This document shows, piece by piece, positions 39,162 to 48,347 of a stretch of 64,000 nt of DNA (positions are counted from its first letter, which is position 1; each line of letters begins with the position of its first letter). Made by a program: the position numbers and the translations under genes. Source of the DNA: Tateyamaria omphalii. GTDB taxonomy: Bacteria > Pseudomonadota > Alphaproteobacteria > Rhodobacterales > Rhodobacteraceae. The notes beneath the pieces are model-generated. The model saw only the letters and a program-made list of their open reading frames with translations, was not told the origin of the DNA and searched no databases. The stretch covers positions 372,001 through 436,000 of the forward strand of contig NZ_BMWT01000001.1 of assembly GCF_014651375.1 (NCBI RefSeq). The letters run 5' to 3'.

Positions 39162-39817
39162 CTTCCAGCGAATGGGGCGGCGTCACCCCACAGCTGCTTG
39201 ACCTGTGCATCACGGCCGCATGCTTCGCGATAGGCTTTGTAGGCATTTGCCTTGGACTTTGGCCCAAAGCGCGTGAGGATCAGCCCCGACTGTTTGTAGT
39301 AGTCCTGATGATAGCCATCTGCCGGGTAGAATTCAGCTGAACCCAAGATCGGCGTTACGATTGTTTGGCCTAGCTCGGCCTGTGCTTCGGCTTTGGCGGC
39401 CTCGGCCGCTGCTGTTTGGCCGGGTGTTGCAAAGATGGCGGTCCGATACGTGTCGCCGCGGTCGCAGAACTGCCCACCCGCATCCGTAGGATCAACCGAG
39501 CGGAAGAACAGATCGTATAGTGTCGCCGCGGACACTTTGGCTGGGTCATAGGTGATTTGCACTGCTTCGTAGTGGCCGGTGCCACCTTTGACGACCTGTT
39601 TGTAGGACGGGTTGGCGACAGTACCGCCGGCAAAACCTGATACGGCTTCCGTGACACCGTTGACCTTCTCAAAATCGGCTTCAACGCACCAGAAACAGCC
39701 GCCAGCCACGGTGATCGTTTCCAATTGTTGAGCGTGGCCGCCTTTTGATTGTGCAAGCAACCCGAGCGCAATCATCAGACTAAGAGATACAGTTTTGAAC
39801 GTGCGAAGCGTTGTCAT
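39158..39817 (-). CDS. msrA: Exported peptide-methionine (S)-S-oxide reductase MsrA
   Basis: This 219-residue enzyme reduces methionine-S-sulfoxide. The catalytic motif GGCFWCVEADFEK follows a signal peptide (SLSLMIALGLLAQSKGGHAQ), so it probably works in the periplasm. Other conserved segments are GGTGHYEAVQITYDP and GYHQDYY. The start at 39817 is supported by AGAGGAG; a frame from 39868 would disturb the signal. A resolving partner is not adjacent. Confidence 0.94.
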   Translation of the reverse strand: MTTLRTFKTVSLSLMIALGLLAQSKGGHAQQLETITVAGGCFWCVEADFEKVNGVTEAVSGFAGGTVANPSYKQVVKGGTGHYEAVQITYDPAKVSAATLYDLFFRSVDPTDAGGQFCDRGDTYRTAIFATPGQTAAAEAAKAEAQAELGQTIVTPILGSAEFYPADGYHQDYYKQSGLILTRFGPKSKANAYKAYREACGRDAQVKQLWGDAAPFAGS

Positions 39818-39939
39818 GGCATGTCTCCTCTTTGGGGATAGACTTACCTCACTGCTTAATACTCTCAACTCACAGGACAGAGAGGTCGCGCAAGCGTGAG
39901 GTTGTTTACCAAAAGGTCAAACCGACCTAGCCTTGCGGA

Positions 39940-40644
39940 ATGACGATACGCATTGCCATGTGGTCCGGTCCACGCAACCTGTCGACTGCCATGATGTACA
40001 GCTTCGCCGCACGCGGTGATTGCCGGGTGGTGGATGAACCGTTTTATGCCGCATATCTGGATCAGAACGGAGTTGATCACCCGATGCGTGACGCGGTGCT
40101 TGCATCACAGGACCGCTGTCCCGCTCAGGTTACAAAAAGGCTGATTTCGCCTGTGTTAGAGCCTGTATTTTATCAAAAGCATATGACTCATCACATGATG
40201 TCGGATTGGAATGATGCGTGGATGACAGCCGTTCAACATGTGTTTCTGATCCGCCACCCCGCGCGCGTGGTGGCCAGTTATGCGCGCAAACGCGAGGCAC
40301 CCGTTCTTGATGATCTGGGGTTCGCTCAGCAGAGCCGAATTTTTGATCAGGTCGGCGGCGGAGTAGTTGTGGATTCAAGCGACATTCGCGCCAATCCAAG
40401 CGATATGTTGCCGAAGCTTTGTAACAAGATCGGTGTGCCCTGGACCGAAAACATGCTGTCCTGGCCTGCCGGGGGTCACTCGGCGGACGGCATTTGGGCC
40501 GCGCATTGGTACAATGCCGTGCATGCCTCAACCGGATTTGATGGTCCGGAGGGGCCTTTGCCGGTGTTGGACGGTGCCTATGCTGATTTGGTAAACGCGG
40601 CGATGCCCCATTACGAGGCGCTCGCCGCGCACAAGATCACTTGA
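39940..40644 (+). CDS. Sulfotransferase-like P-loop protein
   Basis: This 234-residue protein starts [22 protein letters not shown], which resembles the 5'-phosphosulfate-binding loop of sulfotransferases, and has [15 protein letters not shown], the 3'-phosphate site. The family is often named sulfotransferase or branched-chain-aminotransferase-like. Acceptors and even true PAPS use are unknown. It overlaps argG by 8 bases convergently. No sulfate-activation genes are nearby. Confidence 0.7.
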   Translation: MTIRIAMWSGPRNLSTAMMYSFAARGDCRVVDEPFYAAYLDQNGVDHPMRDAVLASQDRCPAQVTKRLISPVLEPVFYQKHMTHHMMSDWNDAWMTAVQHVFLIRHPARVVASYARKREAPVLDDLGFAQQSRIFDQVGGGVVVDSSDIRANPSDMLPKLCNKIGVPWTENMLSWPAGGHSADGIWAAHWYNAVHASTGFDGPEGPLPVLDGAYADLVNAAMPHYEALAAHKIT

Positions 40645-41854
40645 GCCGACGCTCACGTGCGGCCAACAATTTCAGACGCAAGGCGTTCAGTTGGATGAAG
40701 CCTGCAGCGTCCTTCTGGTCATATGCGCCTGCATCGTCTTCGAAGGTCACGTGCGCCTCTGAATAGAGCGAGTGATCTGACCACCGTCCAACGGTACGCG
40801 CCAGACCTTTATAAAGCTTCAGGCGAACGGTGCCCGTTACATGTTCCTGGCTCTTGTCGATCAGGGCTTGCAGCATTTCACGCTCGGGCGAGAACCAGAA
40901 GCCGTTATAGATCAACTCGGCATAGCGTGGCATCAGCTCATCCTTGAGGTGCGCGGCACCCCGATCCAATGTGATCTGTTCGATCCCGCGATGCGCTTCC
41001 AGCAGGATTGTGCCGCCGGGTGTCTCGTAAATTCCGCGCGACTTCATGCCCACGAAGCGGCCTTCAACCAGGTCCAGACGACCGATGCCGTGCTTGCCAC
41101 CCAACTCGTTTAGTTTGGTCAGCACAGTGGCCGGAGACATCATTTCCCCATTGACAGAGACTGCATCGCCCTTCTCGAAGCCTACTTCGATGTATTCGGG
41201 CGTGTCCGGCGCATCTTCGGGGTTCACGGTGCGCTGATAGACATAGTCGGGCGCATTCTCTGCCGGATCTTCCAGCACTTTGCCTTCGGACGAGGTGTGC
41301 AACAGGTTGGCATCTACGCTGAACGGCGCCTCGCCGCGCTTGTCCTTGGCGATGGGTATCTGGTTCTTTTCGGCGAAGTCGATCAGCTTGGTGCGGCTGG
41401 ACAGATCCCATTCACGCCACGGGGCAATGACCTTGATGTCGGGGTTCAGGGCATAGGCGGCCAGTTCGAAGCGAACCTGATCATTGCCCTTGCCGGTCGC
41501 GCCGTGTGCAACGGCGTCGGCACCTTCGGCAGCAGCAATTTCGACCAGCCGTTTCGAAATCAGCGGACGCGCTATGGATGTGCCCAAAAGGTATAGCCCT
41601 TCGTACAGCGCGTTCGCACGGAACATTGGGAAAACGAAGTCGCGCACGAACTCTTCTCGGACATCTTCGATGTAGATGGCCGAAGCACCCATCATTTCTG
41701 CCTTAGCGCGGGCAGGTTCCAGTTCCTCGCCCTGACCCAGATCGGCGGTGAAGGTCACAACTTCACAGCCGTATTCGGTCTGCAACCATTTCAGGATGAT
41801 CGAAGTATCAAGGCCGCCGGAATAGGCCAGCACAACTTTCTTGGGTGCGCTCAT
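40637..41854 (-). CDS. argG: Argininosuccinate synthase
   Basis: This 405-residue enzyme joins citrulline and aspartate with ATP in arginine synthesis. The PP-loop [12 protein letters not shown] is at residues 9-20, and [15 protein letters not shown] and the ATP-site SRTKLID segment are family-typical. The start at 41854 begins [14 protein letters not shown] with AAGGGAAG upstream; a longer frame to 41932 is not needed. It converges on the sulfotransferase-like gene. Confidence 0.98.
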   Translation of the reverse strand: MSAPKKVVLAYSGGLDTSIILKWLQTEYGCEVVTFTADLGQGEELEPARAKAEMMGASAIYIEDVREEFVRDFVFPMFRANALYEGLYLLGTSIARPLISKRLVEIAAAEGADAVAHGATGKGNDQVRFELAAYALNPDIKVIAPWREWDLSSRTKLIDFAEKNQIPIAKDKRGEAPFSVDANLLHTSSEGKVLEDPAENAPDYVYQRTVNPEDAPDTPEYIEVGFEKGDAVSVNGEMMSPATVLTKLNELGGKHGIGRLDLVEGRFVGMKSRGIYETPGGTILLEAHRGIEQITLDRGAAHLKDELMPRYAELIYNGFWFSPEREMLQALIDKSQEHVTGTVRLKLYKGLARTVGRWSDHSLYSEAHVTFEDDAGAYDQKDAAGFIQLNALRLKLLAARERRLK

Positions 41855-41971
41855 CGTCTGTCTTCCCTTGCAAGAGTTGCGTGCCGATAGCTGTTTTGCG
41901 GCACAGGGGCAAGATTGACCCGTCCTGTCCACGCCGCTACGTCAGTGAGATTGCGGCAAAGGGGTTAAGAC

Positions 41972-43198
41972 ATGAGCTTTCAGGACGATGCACGCGCCAG
42001 TGCCGCCGCGATGCGTGCGGTTTTTCCGGCGACGCCCCTGTTGCGGAACGAAGTGCTGTCTGGACGCTTCGGGGCAGATGTTTGGCTGAAGCGCGAAGAT
42101 CTAAGTCCGGTCCGGTCTTACAAATTGCGTGGCGCATTCAATGCGATGCGAAAGGTGATGCGGGACGACGCCGTCTTTGTCTGTGCAAGCGCCGGCAATC
42201 ACGCGCAGGGTGTCGCCTTCATGTGCAAGCATTTCGGGGTGCGGGGCGTCATCTTCATGCCTGTTACAACACCCCAGCAGAAAATCATGAAAACTCAGAT
42301 GTTTGGCGGTGATCATGTCGAAGTGCGCCTGACCGGTGACTACTTTGATGACACACTTGCCTCGGCTCAGGCGTTTTGCCTCAAGGCAGGCGCGCATTTT
42401 TTGTCACCCTTCGACGATGAGGACGTCATTGAAGGGCAGGCATCCGTAGCGGTTGAGATTGAGGAACAGCTGGGTCGCGTGCCAGATCACATGATATTGC
42501 CCGTAGGAGGCGGCGGATTGTCCGCCGGTACGCGCAGTTTCTTTGAAGATCGCGTTGCTTACACTTTTGTTGAACCTTCTGGTGCGCCATCCTTGGCCAA
42601 GGCGCTCGCCATCGGTCATCCGGTCGATGTCTCACCGATAAACAATTTTGTGGACGGGGCAGCAGTTGCGACCATCGGTGTACGTACTTTCGAACGTTTA
42701 AAATCTGTGGAAGCTGCAGATGTCATTGATATTCCGGAAGATCGAATTTGCACGACGATTATCGACATGCTGAATGTCGAAGGGATCGTTTTGGAACCGG
42801 CCGGAGCTTTGGCTATCGAAGCGCTGGGCGATGTTGCAGACAATATTTCTGGCAAGACCGTGGTTTGCGTGACCTCAGGTGGAAACTTCGACTTTGAGCG
42901 CTTGCCCGAAGTAAAGGAACGTGCGCAGCGATACTCGGGCGTCAAGAAGTACTTCATTCTCCGAATGCCGCAGCGTCCCGGTGCGCTGAAAGACTTCTTG
43001 AACATATTGGGTCCGGATGACGACATTGCCCGGTTTGAGTATCTCAAGAAATCCGCTCGAAACTTCGGGTCCGTACTGATCGGTATAGAAACAAGACGAC
43101 CGGAGAATTTTGATCGCTTCTTGGCCGAGCTTGATGCCGGCGGCTTTACCTATACCGACATTACAAATGACGAAACATTAGCTCAATTTGTGATCTAG
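41972..43198 (+). CDS. ilvA: Threonine ammonia-lyase
   Basis: This 408-residue PLP enzyme deaminates threonine to 2-oxobutanoate for isoleucine synthesis. The PLP lysine is in PVRSYKLRGAF, the phosphate-binding loop is PVGGGGLSAG, and the C-terminus carries a single ACT-like regulatory domain (KKYFILRMPQRPGALKDFL). This short form with one ACT-like domain is common in alphaproteobacteria. It is divergent from argG, and its stop shares CTAG with the Hpt gene. Confidence 0.95.
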   Translation: MSFQDDARASAAAMRAVFPATPLLRNEVLSGRFGADVWLKREDLSPVRSYKLRGAFNAMRKVMRDDAVFVCASAGNHAQGVAFMCKHFGVRGVIFMPVTTPQQKIMKTQMFGGDHVEVRLTGDYFDDTLASAQAFCLKAGAHFLSPFDDEDVIEGQASVAVEIEEQLGRVPDHMILPVGGGGLSAGTRSFFEDRVAYTFVEPSGAPSLAKALAIGHPVDVSPINNFVDGAAVATIGVRTFERLKSVEAADVIDIPEDRICTTIIDMLNVEGIVLEPAGALAIEALGDVADNISGKTVVCVTSGGNFDFERLPEVKERAQRYSGVKKYFILRMPQRPGALKDFLNILGPDDDIARFEYLKKSARNFGSVLIGIETRRPENFDRFLAELDAGGFTYTDITNDETLAQFVI

Positions 43199-43527
43199 GC
43201 GGTTGGGGGTGATGCCAATCCGTCAGTAAAGGCTGTTTTCGACGCGTCGAAGCTGTCCACGATGGCCGAAACATCCACTTCTGCCGCTTTCCCCCTGGCC
43301 GACATTGCCTCACCTTTGTGGCACAAAATCGAAAAGTCAGTGAATCCGAGATTCAATGCGCTGCCTTTGAGCGCGTGCAGGTCATCTTCGAGCCGGGATA
43401 AATCGGGCCCGGCGCGCAGACCGTCGATGATTTCGGTCACTTCTTCAATAAAAAGCGGTACAACTTCTTCGAAATCGTCTTCCCCGATTTCAGCACGTAA
43501 GGTGGTAACACGGTCCCAATCAATCAT
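43195..43527 (-). CDS. Histidine phosphotransfer (Hpt) domain protein
   Basis: This 110-residue single-domain protein has the Hpt motif HALKGSALNLGF with the phosphorylatable histidine at residue 51. Stand-alone Hpt proteins relay phosphate between a receiver and another receiver. The start at 43527 has GGAGG directly upstream (a TTG four codons earlier is less likely). The gene is divergent from a receiver-PP2C phosphatase across a 149-base gap, and no histidine kinase is adjacent. The pairing is therefore inferred from neighbourhood. Confidence 0.9.
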   Translation of the reverse strand: MIDWDRVTTLRAEIGEDDFEEVVPLFIEEVTEIIDGLRAGPDLSRLEDDLHALKGSALNLGFTDFSILCHKGEAMSARGKAAEVDVSAIVDSFDASKTAFTDGLASPPTA

Positions 43528-43676
43528 GGCTGCCTCCAAGATTAGCCCACGCTTTTGATCATGCAGACCCTTAAGGAAAGGTGACCGTTAAAGGTTTAGG
43601 CAATCAGCCGTAGCGCTTCATGGGGTGTTAAGCGGCTCTGATTATCAAGCGGTTATGCAGTTGGAAGAAGCAGCAG

Positions 43677-44960
43677 ATGACCGTTGAGCTGATCCAGCAG
43701 GAGGTGCCTCCTGCACCTGAAGATACCGATGCGCCGCGACGGGTGTTGATCGTTGATGACAGCCGTTTGCAACGCAAGATTCTGTCCAGTTCGGTCAAGC
43801 GTTGGGGATTCGAAGTTCACGAAGCCGGGTCCGCCGAAGAAGCGATTGAGATTTGTAAGCATACACTGCCCGATCTAGTGCTAAGCGACTGGATGATGCC
43901 GGGCATGAATGGGCTGGAATTCTGCGACGCTTTCCGAAGGTTGAGCCAAGACAGATATGGCTACTTCATCCTGTTGACGTCGAAGAGTGAAAAGGCCGAG
44001 ATCGCAATGGGTCTTGAGGCGGGGGCCGATGACTTTGTCACCAAACCGGTCGATGCAAACGAATTGCGCGCACGCATCGCTGCAGGCGAGCGCATTCTGC
44101 ATATGCAGCGCGAACTGACCGAAAAAAACCGTCTAATCACCGATACTTTGGACGAGCTGCAGCGTGTGTACGATTCGCTCGACAGCGATTTGCAGGAAGC
44201 CAAAAAGCTCCAACAGTCTCTTGTGCGCGAGCGGCACAAGTCATTTGAAACGGGCGACTTGAGCCTGATGTTGCGTTCCAGCGGTCACGTTGGAGGTGAT
44301 CTGGTAGGGTTCTTCCCCGCACAGGCGGGGCATCTAGGCCTGTTCTCGATAGATGTATCGGGGCATGGTATCAGTTCGGCTTTGATGACCGCCCGGCTCG
44401 CAGGTTACTTGTCTGCGGCAGCGCCCGACCAGAATGTAGCGTTGCAGCGGTGTGATGATGGAACATATGAATTCCTGCCCCCGGAAAATGTCATTGAAAC
44501 GCTAAACGATCTTGTCCTGGATGAGATGGAGACTGAGCATTATTTCACTCTATTACTGGCGGATGTGGATTTGAGCACCGGGCATGTTCGTATGGCACAG
44601 GCAGGACATCCACATCCTGCGATCCAACGACGAGACGGTTCCATTGAACAAGACGGCCCAGGTGGATTTCCTGTTGGATTGATGTCGGGAATTTCGTTCA
44701 CACAATTTGAAGCCAAATTGTTTCCGGGCGACCGCATCCTTCTGTTGTCCGACGGCGTTACGGAGTGTCCGAACCAAAAAGGTGACATGCTGCAAGAATC
44801 GGGCTTGGAGGATATGTTGCAAGATCTATCGGACGTAACAGGCCCTGCATTCTTTGAAGCATTGCTTTGGCGGCTAACGGATTTTGCTGGCGAGGCAACG
44901 TTCCCGGACGACGTATCCGGAATACTCTTTGAGTATCGTGGCGCAGATCAGCTGAAGTAA
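43677..44960 (+). CDS. Response regulator with PP2C-type (SpoIIE/RsbU) phosphatase
   Basis: This 427-residue protein has a receiver domain (residues 22-130, phosphoaspartate D71 in LVLSDWMMPG, lysine K123 in VTKPVD), a coiled coil at about 140-190, and a PP2C-type serine/threonine phosphatase from about 195. The phosphatase metal motifs are GGDLVGFF (205-213), DVSGHG (226-231) and the late DDVSGIL. Such proteins dephosphorylate anti-anti-sigma or similar partners in stress and motility control. No anti-sigma gene is adjacent. The Hpt gene is divergent and is a plausible phosphodonor relay. Confidence 0.93.
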   Translation: MTVELIQQEVPPAPEDTDAPRRVLIVDDSRLQRKILSSSVKRWGFEVHEAGSAEEAIEICKHTLPDLVLSDWMMPGMNGLEFCDAFRRLSQDRYGYFILLTSKSEKAEIAMGLEAGADDFVTKPVDANELRARIAAGERILHMQRELTEKNRLITDTLDELQRVYDSLDSDLQEAKKLQQSLVRERHKSFETGDLSLMLRSSGHVGGDLVGFFPAQAGHLGLFSIDVSGHGISSALMTARLAGYLSAAAPDQNVALQRCDDGTYEFLPPENVIETLNDLVLDEMETEHYFTLLLADVDLSTGHVRMAQAGHPHPAIQRRDGSIEQDGPGGFPVGLMSGISFTQFEAKLFPGDRILLLSDGVTECPNQKGDMLQESGLEDMLQDLSDVTGPAFFEALLWRLTDFAGEATFPDDVSGILFEYRGADQLK

Positions 44961-45385
44961 CGCTTAAGGAACATGCGATCCCCATCGTTGTATACCGCAT
45001 CGATGGCGGTTTCGGGAGTCATCCAAGCAACCGTGTGATCGGGCTCAACAGGTTCATTTAAGCGTATCACGGGGCGTGCGACGAACACGTGGCAGACTTT
45101 TTCAGCCCACAGATCGTACTCGGGCATGAAGGTGAATCGTCGAAATGCGCCCAGCCTGCGAGGTGACGTAATCCGCCACCCGGTTTCCTCATAAACTTCG
45201 CGATGCAGGGCCTGTATAGCGCTTTCGCCCGGATCGATGCCGCCACCCGGCAACTGGAATTCTCGTTCTGGGGTGTTCTGCAAAGTCAACAAAAGCGATG
45301 CGCCGCGCGGCAGGACGGCATAGGCGCCGGGTCTGATCGTGTACCTGTGCTTCGGGTCGGGCTGCTGGCCAAATCGTCGGATCAT
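44948..45385 (-). CDS. Nudix hydrolase
   Basis: This 145-residue protein has a full Nudix box, GGGIDPGESAIQALHREVYEETGW (given here in full positions 49-72 of the protein; key residues are the glycines and the REVxEE glutamates). Substrates of such small Nudix enzymes include oxidised nucleotides or nucleoside diphosphate derivatives; none can be assigned. It overlaps the PP2C regulator by 13 bases convergently and is divergent from hslO. Confidence 0.9.
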   Translation of the reverse strand: MIRRFGQQPDPKHRYTIRPGAYAVLPRGASLLLTLQNTPEREFQLPGGGIDPGESAIQALHREVYEETGWRITSPRRLGAFRRFTFMPEYDLWAEKVCHVFVARPVIRLNEPVEPDHTVAWMTPETAIDAVYNDGDRMFLKRYFS

Positions 45386-45461
45386 GCGCCCCCCTTTCAG
45401 TTTTTGCTCGCTGCCTTATATAGTCGCGATATGCCAATGACTGGCGCCAAAGGAAACCCCA

Positions 45462-46448
45462 ATGACACTCGGTTCGCAACTCGCGTGGGACGATACCGTC
45501 CTGCCATTCCAACTTGATGCTTCCGACATTCGCGGACGCGTTGCGCGTCTGGACGGAGTGTTGGATGGCATCCTGAAACAACACGATTACCCTGCACAGG
45601 TCGAAGCGCTGGTCGCAGAGATGGCTTTGCTGACCGCATTGATCGGCCAGACGATCAAGCTGCGTTGGAAGCTGTCGCTGCAAGTCCAGTCCAAAGGACC
45701 GGTTCGCATGATCGCGACCGACTATTATGGGCCCGAGAAAGAAGGCGACATTGCCCGAATCCGTGCCTATGCCAGCTTTGATCGTGACCGTCTGACCGAT
45801 GGTGCGCCATTTGATCAGGTGGGTGAGGGATACTTTGCGATCATGATCGATCAAGGGACCGGAATGACGCCCTATCAGGGCATTACGCCTCTGGATGGTG
45901 CTTCGCTTGCCGCCTGTGCCGAAACGTATTTTGCCCAATCCGAACAGTTGCCAACGCGCTTCCAGTTGAGCTTTGGCAAGTCGACGGAACCGGGTGCGCC
46001 TGAACACTGGCGCGCGGGCGGCGTCATGCTGCAGCACATGCCCAAGGCTTCGCCCTTTGCCGCGACGACCGAGGGAAATGGTGATGTACTGCGATCTGAT
46101 GATCTGCTGGAGGGTGACGAGTCTGAGAACTGGAATCGTGTAAATATCCTTTTGGACACGGTCGAAGAGATGGAGTTGATTGGCCCGCAATTGGCGCCGA
46201 ACGATCTTCTTCTGCGCCTATTCCACGAGGAAACGCTACGTGTCTTTGACACGCAGCCTGTCCGGTTTGGATGCACTTGCTCTGAGGATCGCGTGCGCCA
46301 AAGCCTGTCCATCTACTCGGCCCGAGATATCGAGAAGATGACCACCGATGACGGTCGCGTCACTGCAGACTGCCAATTCTGTGGCGCGCACTACGATCTG
46401 GACCCGACCACAGTGGGATTCGAAGCGGAAACCCAGGGCGGTGCCTGA
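45462..46448 (+). CDS. hslO: Redox-regulated chaperone Hsp33
   Basis: This 328-residue chaperone is switched on by oxidation. The four zinc-binding cysteines are in FGCTCSEDR and the later DCQFCGAHYDL, the CxC and CxxC pattern of the C-terminal switch domain. The N-terminal core has MALLTALIGQTIKLRWKLSLQ. Its stop overlaps the GTG start of the next Nudix gene by 8 bases. The gap to the divergent Nudix gene (76 bases) must hold its promoter. Confidence 0.95.
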   Translation: MTLGSQLAWDDTVLPFQLDASDIRGRVARLDGVLDGILKQHDYPAQVEALVAEMALLTALIGQTIKLRWKLSLQVQSKGPVRMIATDYYGPEKEGDIARIRAYASFDRDRLTDGAPFDQVGEGYFAIMIDQGTGMTPYQGITPLDGASLAACAETYFAQSEQLPTRFQLSFGKSTEPGAPEHWRAGGVMLQHMPKASPFAATTEGNGDVLRSDDLLEGDESENWNRVNILLDTVEEMELIGPQLAPNDLLLRLFHEETLRVFDTQPVRFGCTCSEDRVRQSLSIYSARDIEKMTTDDGRVTADCQFCGAHYDLDPTTVGFEAETQGGA

Positions 46449-47040
46449 TCTTCTAGATCAAACACGTGCGGCGCTTGAGCACTCAGGCGCCGCATCTTCG
46501 GATTTCGATCTGAACAAGGGTATCGCATTGCCGCCCGGTCGAAAGTTGCGCCCTGCGGCTGTTCTGGCCCCGATCATTGAAGGGCAAAACGGATACGAGT
46601 TGATCCTGACCAAACGGTCTTCGGCCTTGAAACATCATCCGGGGCAGATCGCCTTTCCGGGGGGCAAACGTGACGAAGGTGATCGGGACCTGATTGAAAC
46701 CGCACTTCGGGAAGCGCGTGAAGAGATTGGGTTGCTGGATCGCAACGTGGATGTGCTTGGAACCTTTGCCCCGCACGAGACGGTGACATCGTTCAACGTG
46801 ACCCCGGTCGTTGCCCTTGTGAAGGACGAATTCGAGGTCAGACCGGAAGCGGGTGAAGTGTCCGAGGTGTTTCGCGTTCCTCTGGCCCATGTGCTTACGC
46901 CTGAAAATTATGTTGTGGAAGCCCGCCATTGGCGCGGTCAAAAGCGCATGTACTACACAGTCCCTTACGGCCCCTATTACATCTGGGGCGCAACCGCGCG
47001 TATATTGCGGGCATGGACGGACCTTCTGCCATACAGCTAG
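46441..47040 (+). CDS. Nudix CoA pyrophosphatase (CoaSE/NudL type)
   Basis: This 199-residue Nudix enzyme of the CoA-pyrophosphatase type shows LILTKRSSALKHHPGQIAFPGGK, the extra NuCoA-like segment that precedes the Nudix box LREAREEIGL. It probably hydrolyses CoA derivatives. I placed the start at the GTG (46441) that overlaps the hslO stop by 8 bases; the upstream extension is encoded within hslO. It overlaps the CCA enzyme by 28 bases. Confidence 0.88.
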   Translation: MPDLLDQTRAALEHSGAASSDFDLNKGIALPPGRKLRPAAVLAPIIEGQNGYELILTKRSSALKHHPGQIAFPGGKRDEGDRDLIETALREAREEIGLLDRNVDVLGTFAPHETVTSFNVTPVVALVKDEFEVRPEAGEVSEVFRVPLAHVLTPENYVVEARHWRGQKRMYYTVPYGPYYIWGATARILRAWTDLLPYS

Positions 47041-48185
47041 ACCCAGAAACGGGGTTCCTGAACGACCCGGCGGCACAAGCGCTTTGTGTTGCATTGGAGA
47101 ACGGTGGCCACCGCGCCTATTTCGTTGGTGGCTGTGTGCGCAATGCGGTGATGGGCGTTCCGATCTCGGACATCGATATCGCAACGGATGCCGTGCCGGA
47201 TCAGGTTATGGGCCTGTCCAAAGGAGCCGGGTTTCGCGCCGTTCCCACGGGCATCGACCATGGCACAATCACGGTCGTGGTCCAGGATCAGCCATTCGAA
47301 GTGACAACTTTTCGACGCGATGTGGAGACAGACGGGCGCCGGGCCGTTATCGCATTCTCGACCGACCTGACAGAAGATGCGCGCCGACGCGATTTTACCA
47401 TGAATGCGCTATACGCAGATCGCCATGGTCAGATTTCTGACCCGGTGTGTGGTTTGCAGGACGCCTATGATGGGCGTGTTCGGTTCATTGAGAATGCAGC
47501 ACAGCGCATTCGCGAAGATTATTTGCGCACGCTTCGCTTTTTTCGCTTCAGCGCGCAATACGCCCCCGCAGATGCTGCCTGGGATGCTGACGCGCTGTCA
47601 GGCATCGCCGATAACCTGGAGGGCCTCGAGAGCTTGTCGGCTGAACGGGTTGGATCCGAGATGCTGAAACTGCTGGGTGCGCCTGATCCTGCTCCGGCCT
47701 TGTCGGTCATGCGGCAAACAGGTGTTCTGGCGCGAATTCTACCGGGGTCTGATCCCACTTTTGTGGGCCCCTTGGTTCATCTGGAGCAGCTGGTGAAAGC
47801 CCCGATTGATCCCATTGCACGCCTCGTGGCTTTGGGTGGTTCAGAAGTGCAAGAGCGCCTGCGTTTATCCCGGCGTAATCAACGTCATCTCGATTCGATC
47901 CGCGCATTGTCCACCATGACAGGCAGCGCAAAAGTGGTGGGCCATATCGGTGGTTTGGACGCGGGTCGGGGCGCGTTTCTGCTTCGGTCCGCCTATGGAA
48001 ACGCCTCTGTTACGCCTGCGCAAATCGATGATATTGCAACTGGCGCGGGTACTGTTTTTCCGATTTCCGCCAGTGATTTACCGCATCTCAGCGGTCCTGC
48101 GCTGGGCGCTGAACTTAAAGCGTTGAAACGGGTCTGGCTCGATTCTGACTTATCAAAATCAAAACATGACCTGTTGCACCCGTGA
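47013..48185 (+). CDS. cca: CCA tRNA nucleotidyltransferase
   Basis: This 390-residue class II enzyme adds or repairs the 3'-CCA of tRNAs. The nucleotidyltransferase motif is FVGGCVRNAVMG with GGxVR at 39-43 and the metal aspartates in DIDIATDA (53 and 55). RRRDFTMNALY and the ADGIREDYLRTLRFFRF-like region EDYLRTLRFFRF follow. The ATG overlaps the previous gene by 28 bases. Proteobacteria of this type may have either a CCA-adding or a divided enzyme; the motif set suits a full CCA adder. Confidence 0.93.
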   Translation: MDGPSAIQLDPETGFLNDPAAQALCVALENGGHRAYFVGGCVRNAVMGVPISDIDIATDAVPDQVMGLSKGAGFRAVPTGIDHGTITVVVQDQPFEVTTFRRDVETDGRRAVIAFSTDLTEDARRRDFTMNALYADRHGQISDPVCGLQDAYDGRVRFIENAAQRIREDYLRTLRFFRFSAQYAPADAAWDADALSGIADNLEGLESLSAERVGSEMLKLLGAPDPAPALSVMRQTGVLARILPGSDPTFVGPLVHLEQLVKAPIDPIARLVALGGSEVQERLRLSRRNQRHLDSIRALSTMTGSAKVVGHIGGLDAGRGAFLLRSAYGNASVTPAQIDDIATGAGTVFPISASDLPHLSGPALGAELKALKRVWLDSDLSKSKHDLLHP

Positions 48186-48347
48186 CAATTCACAGACCGG
48201 ACGCTATGTCATGTAAGAACCTGATGGAGTGCAAGATGGTACTAGGAACCTGGAACGACGCCTGATCGTCGCTGACTGTCCTTCGTGACGCGCCGGGCCA
48301 TCGCCCGTGTCACATGCCTATTGCACTAAAATTCTGCGGAACCCGTC

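Noticed and set aside
48206-48265. A 19-codon frame (starting MSCKNLMEC) before the ABC exporter
   Set aside because: It has no good ribosome-binding site or attenuator hairpin that would make it a leader peptide, and its length is within chance. The rest of 48186-48347 shows nothing clear.
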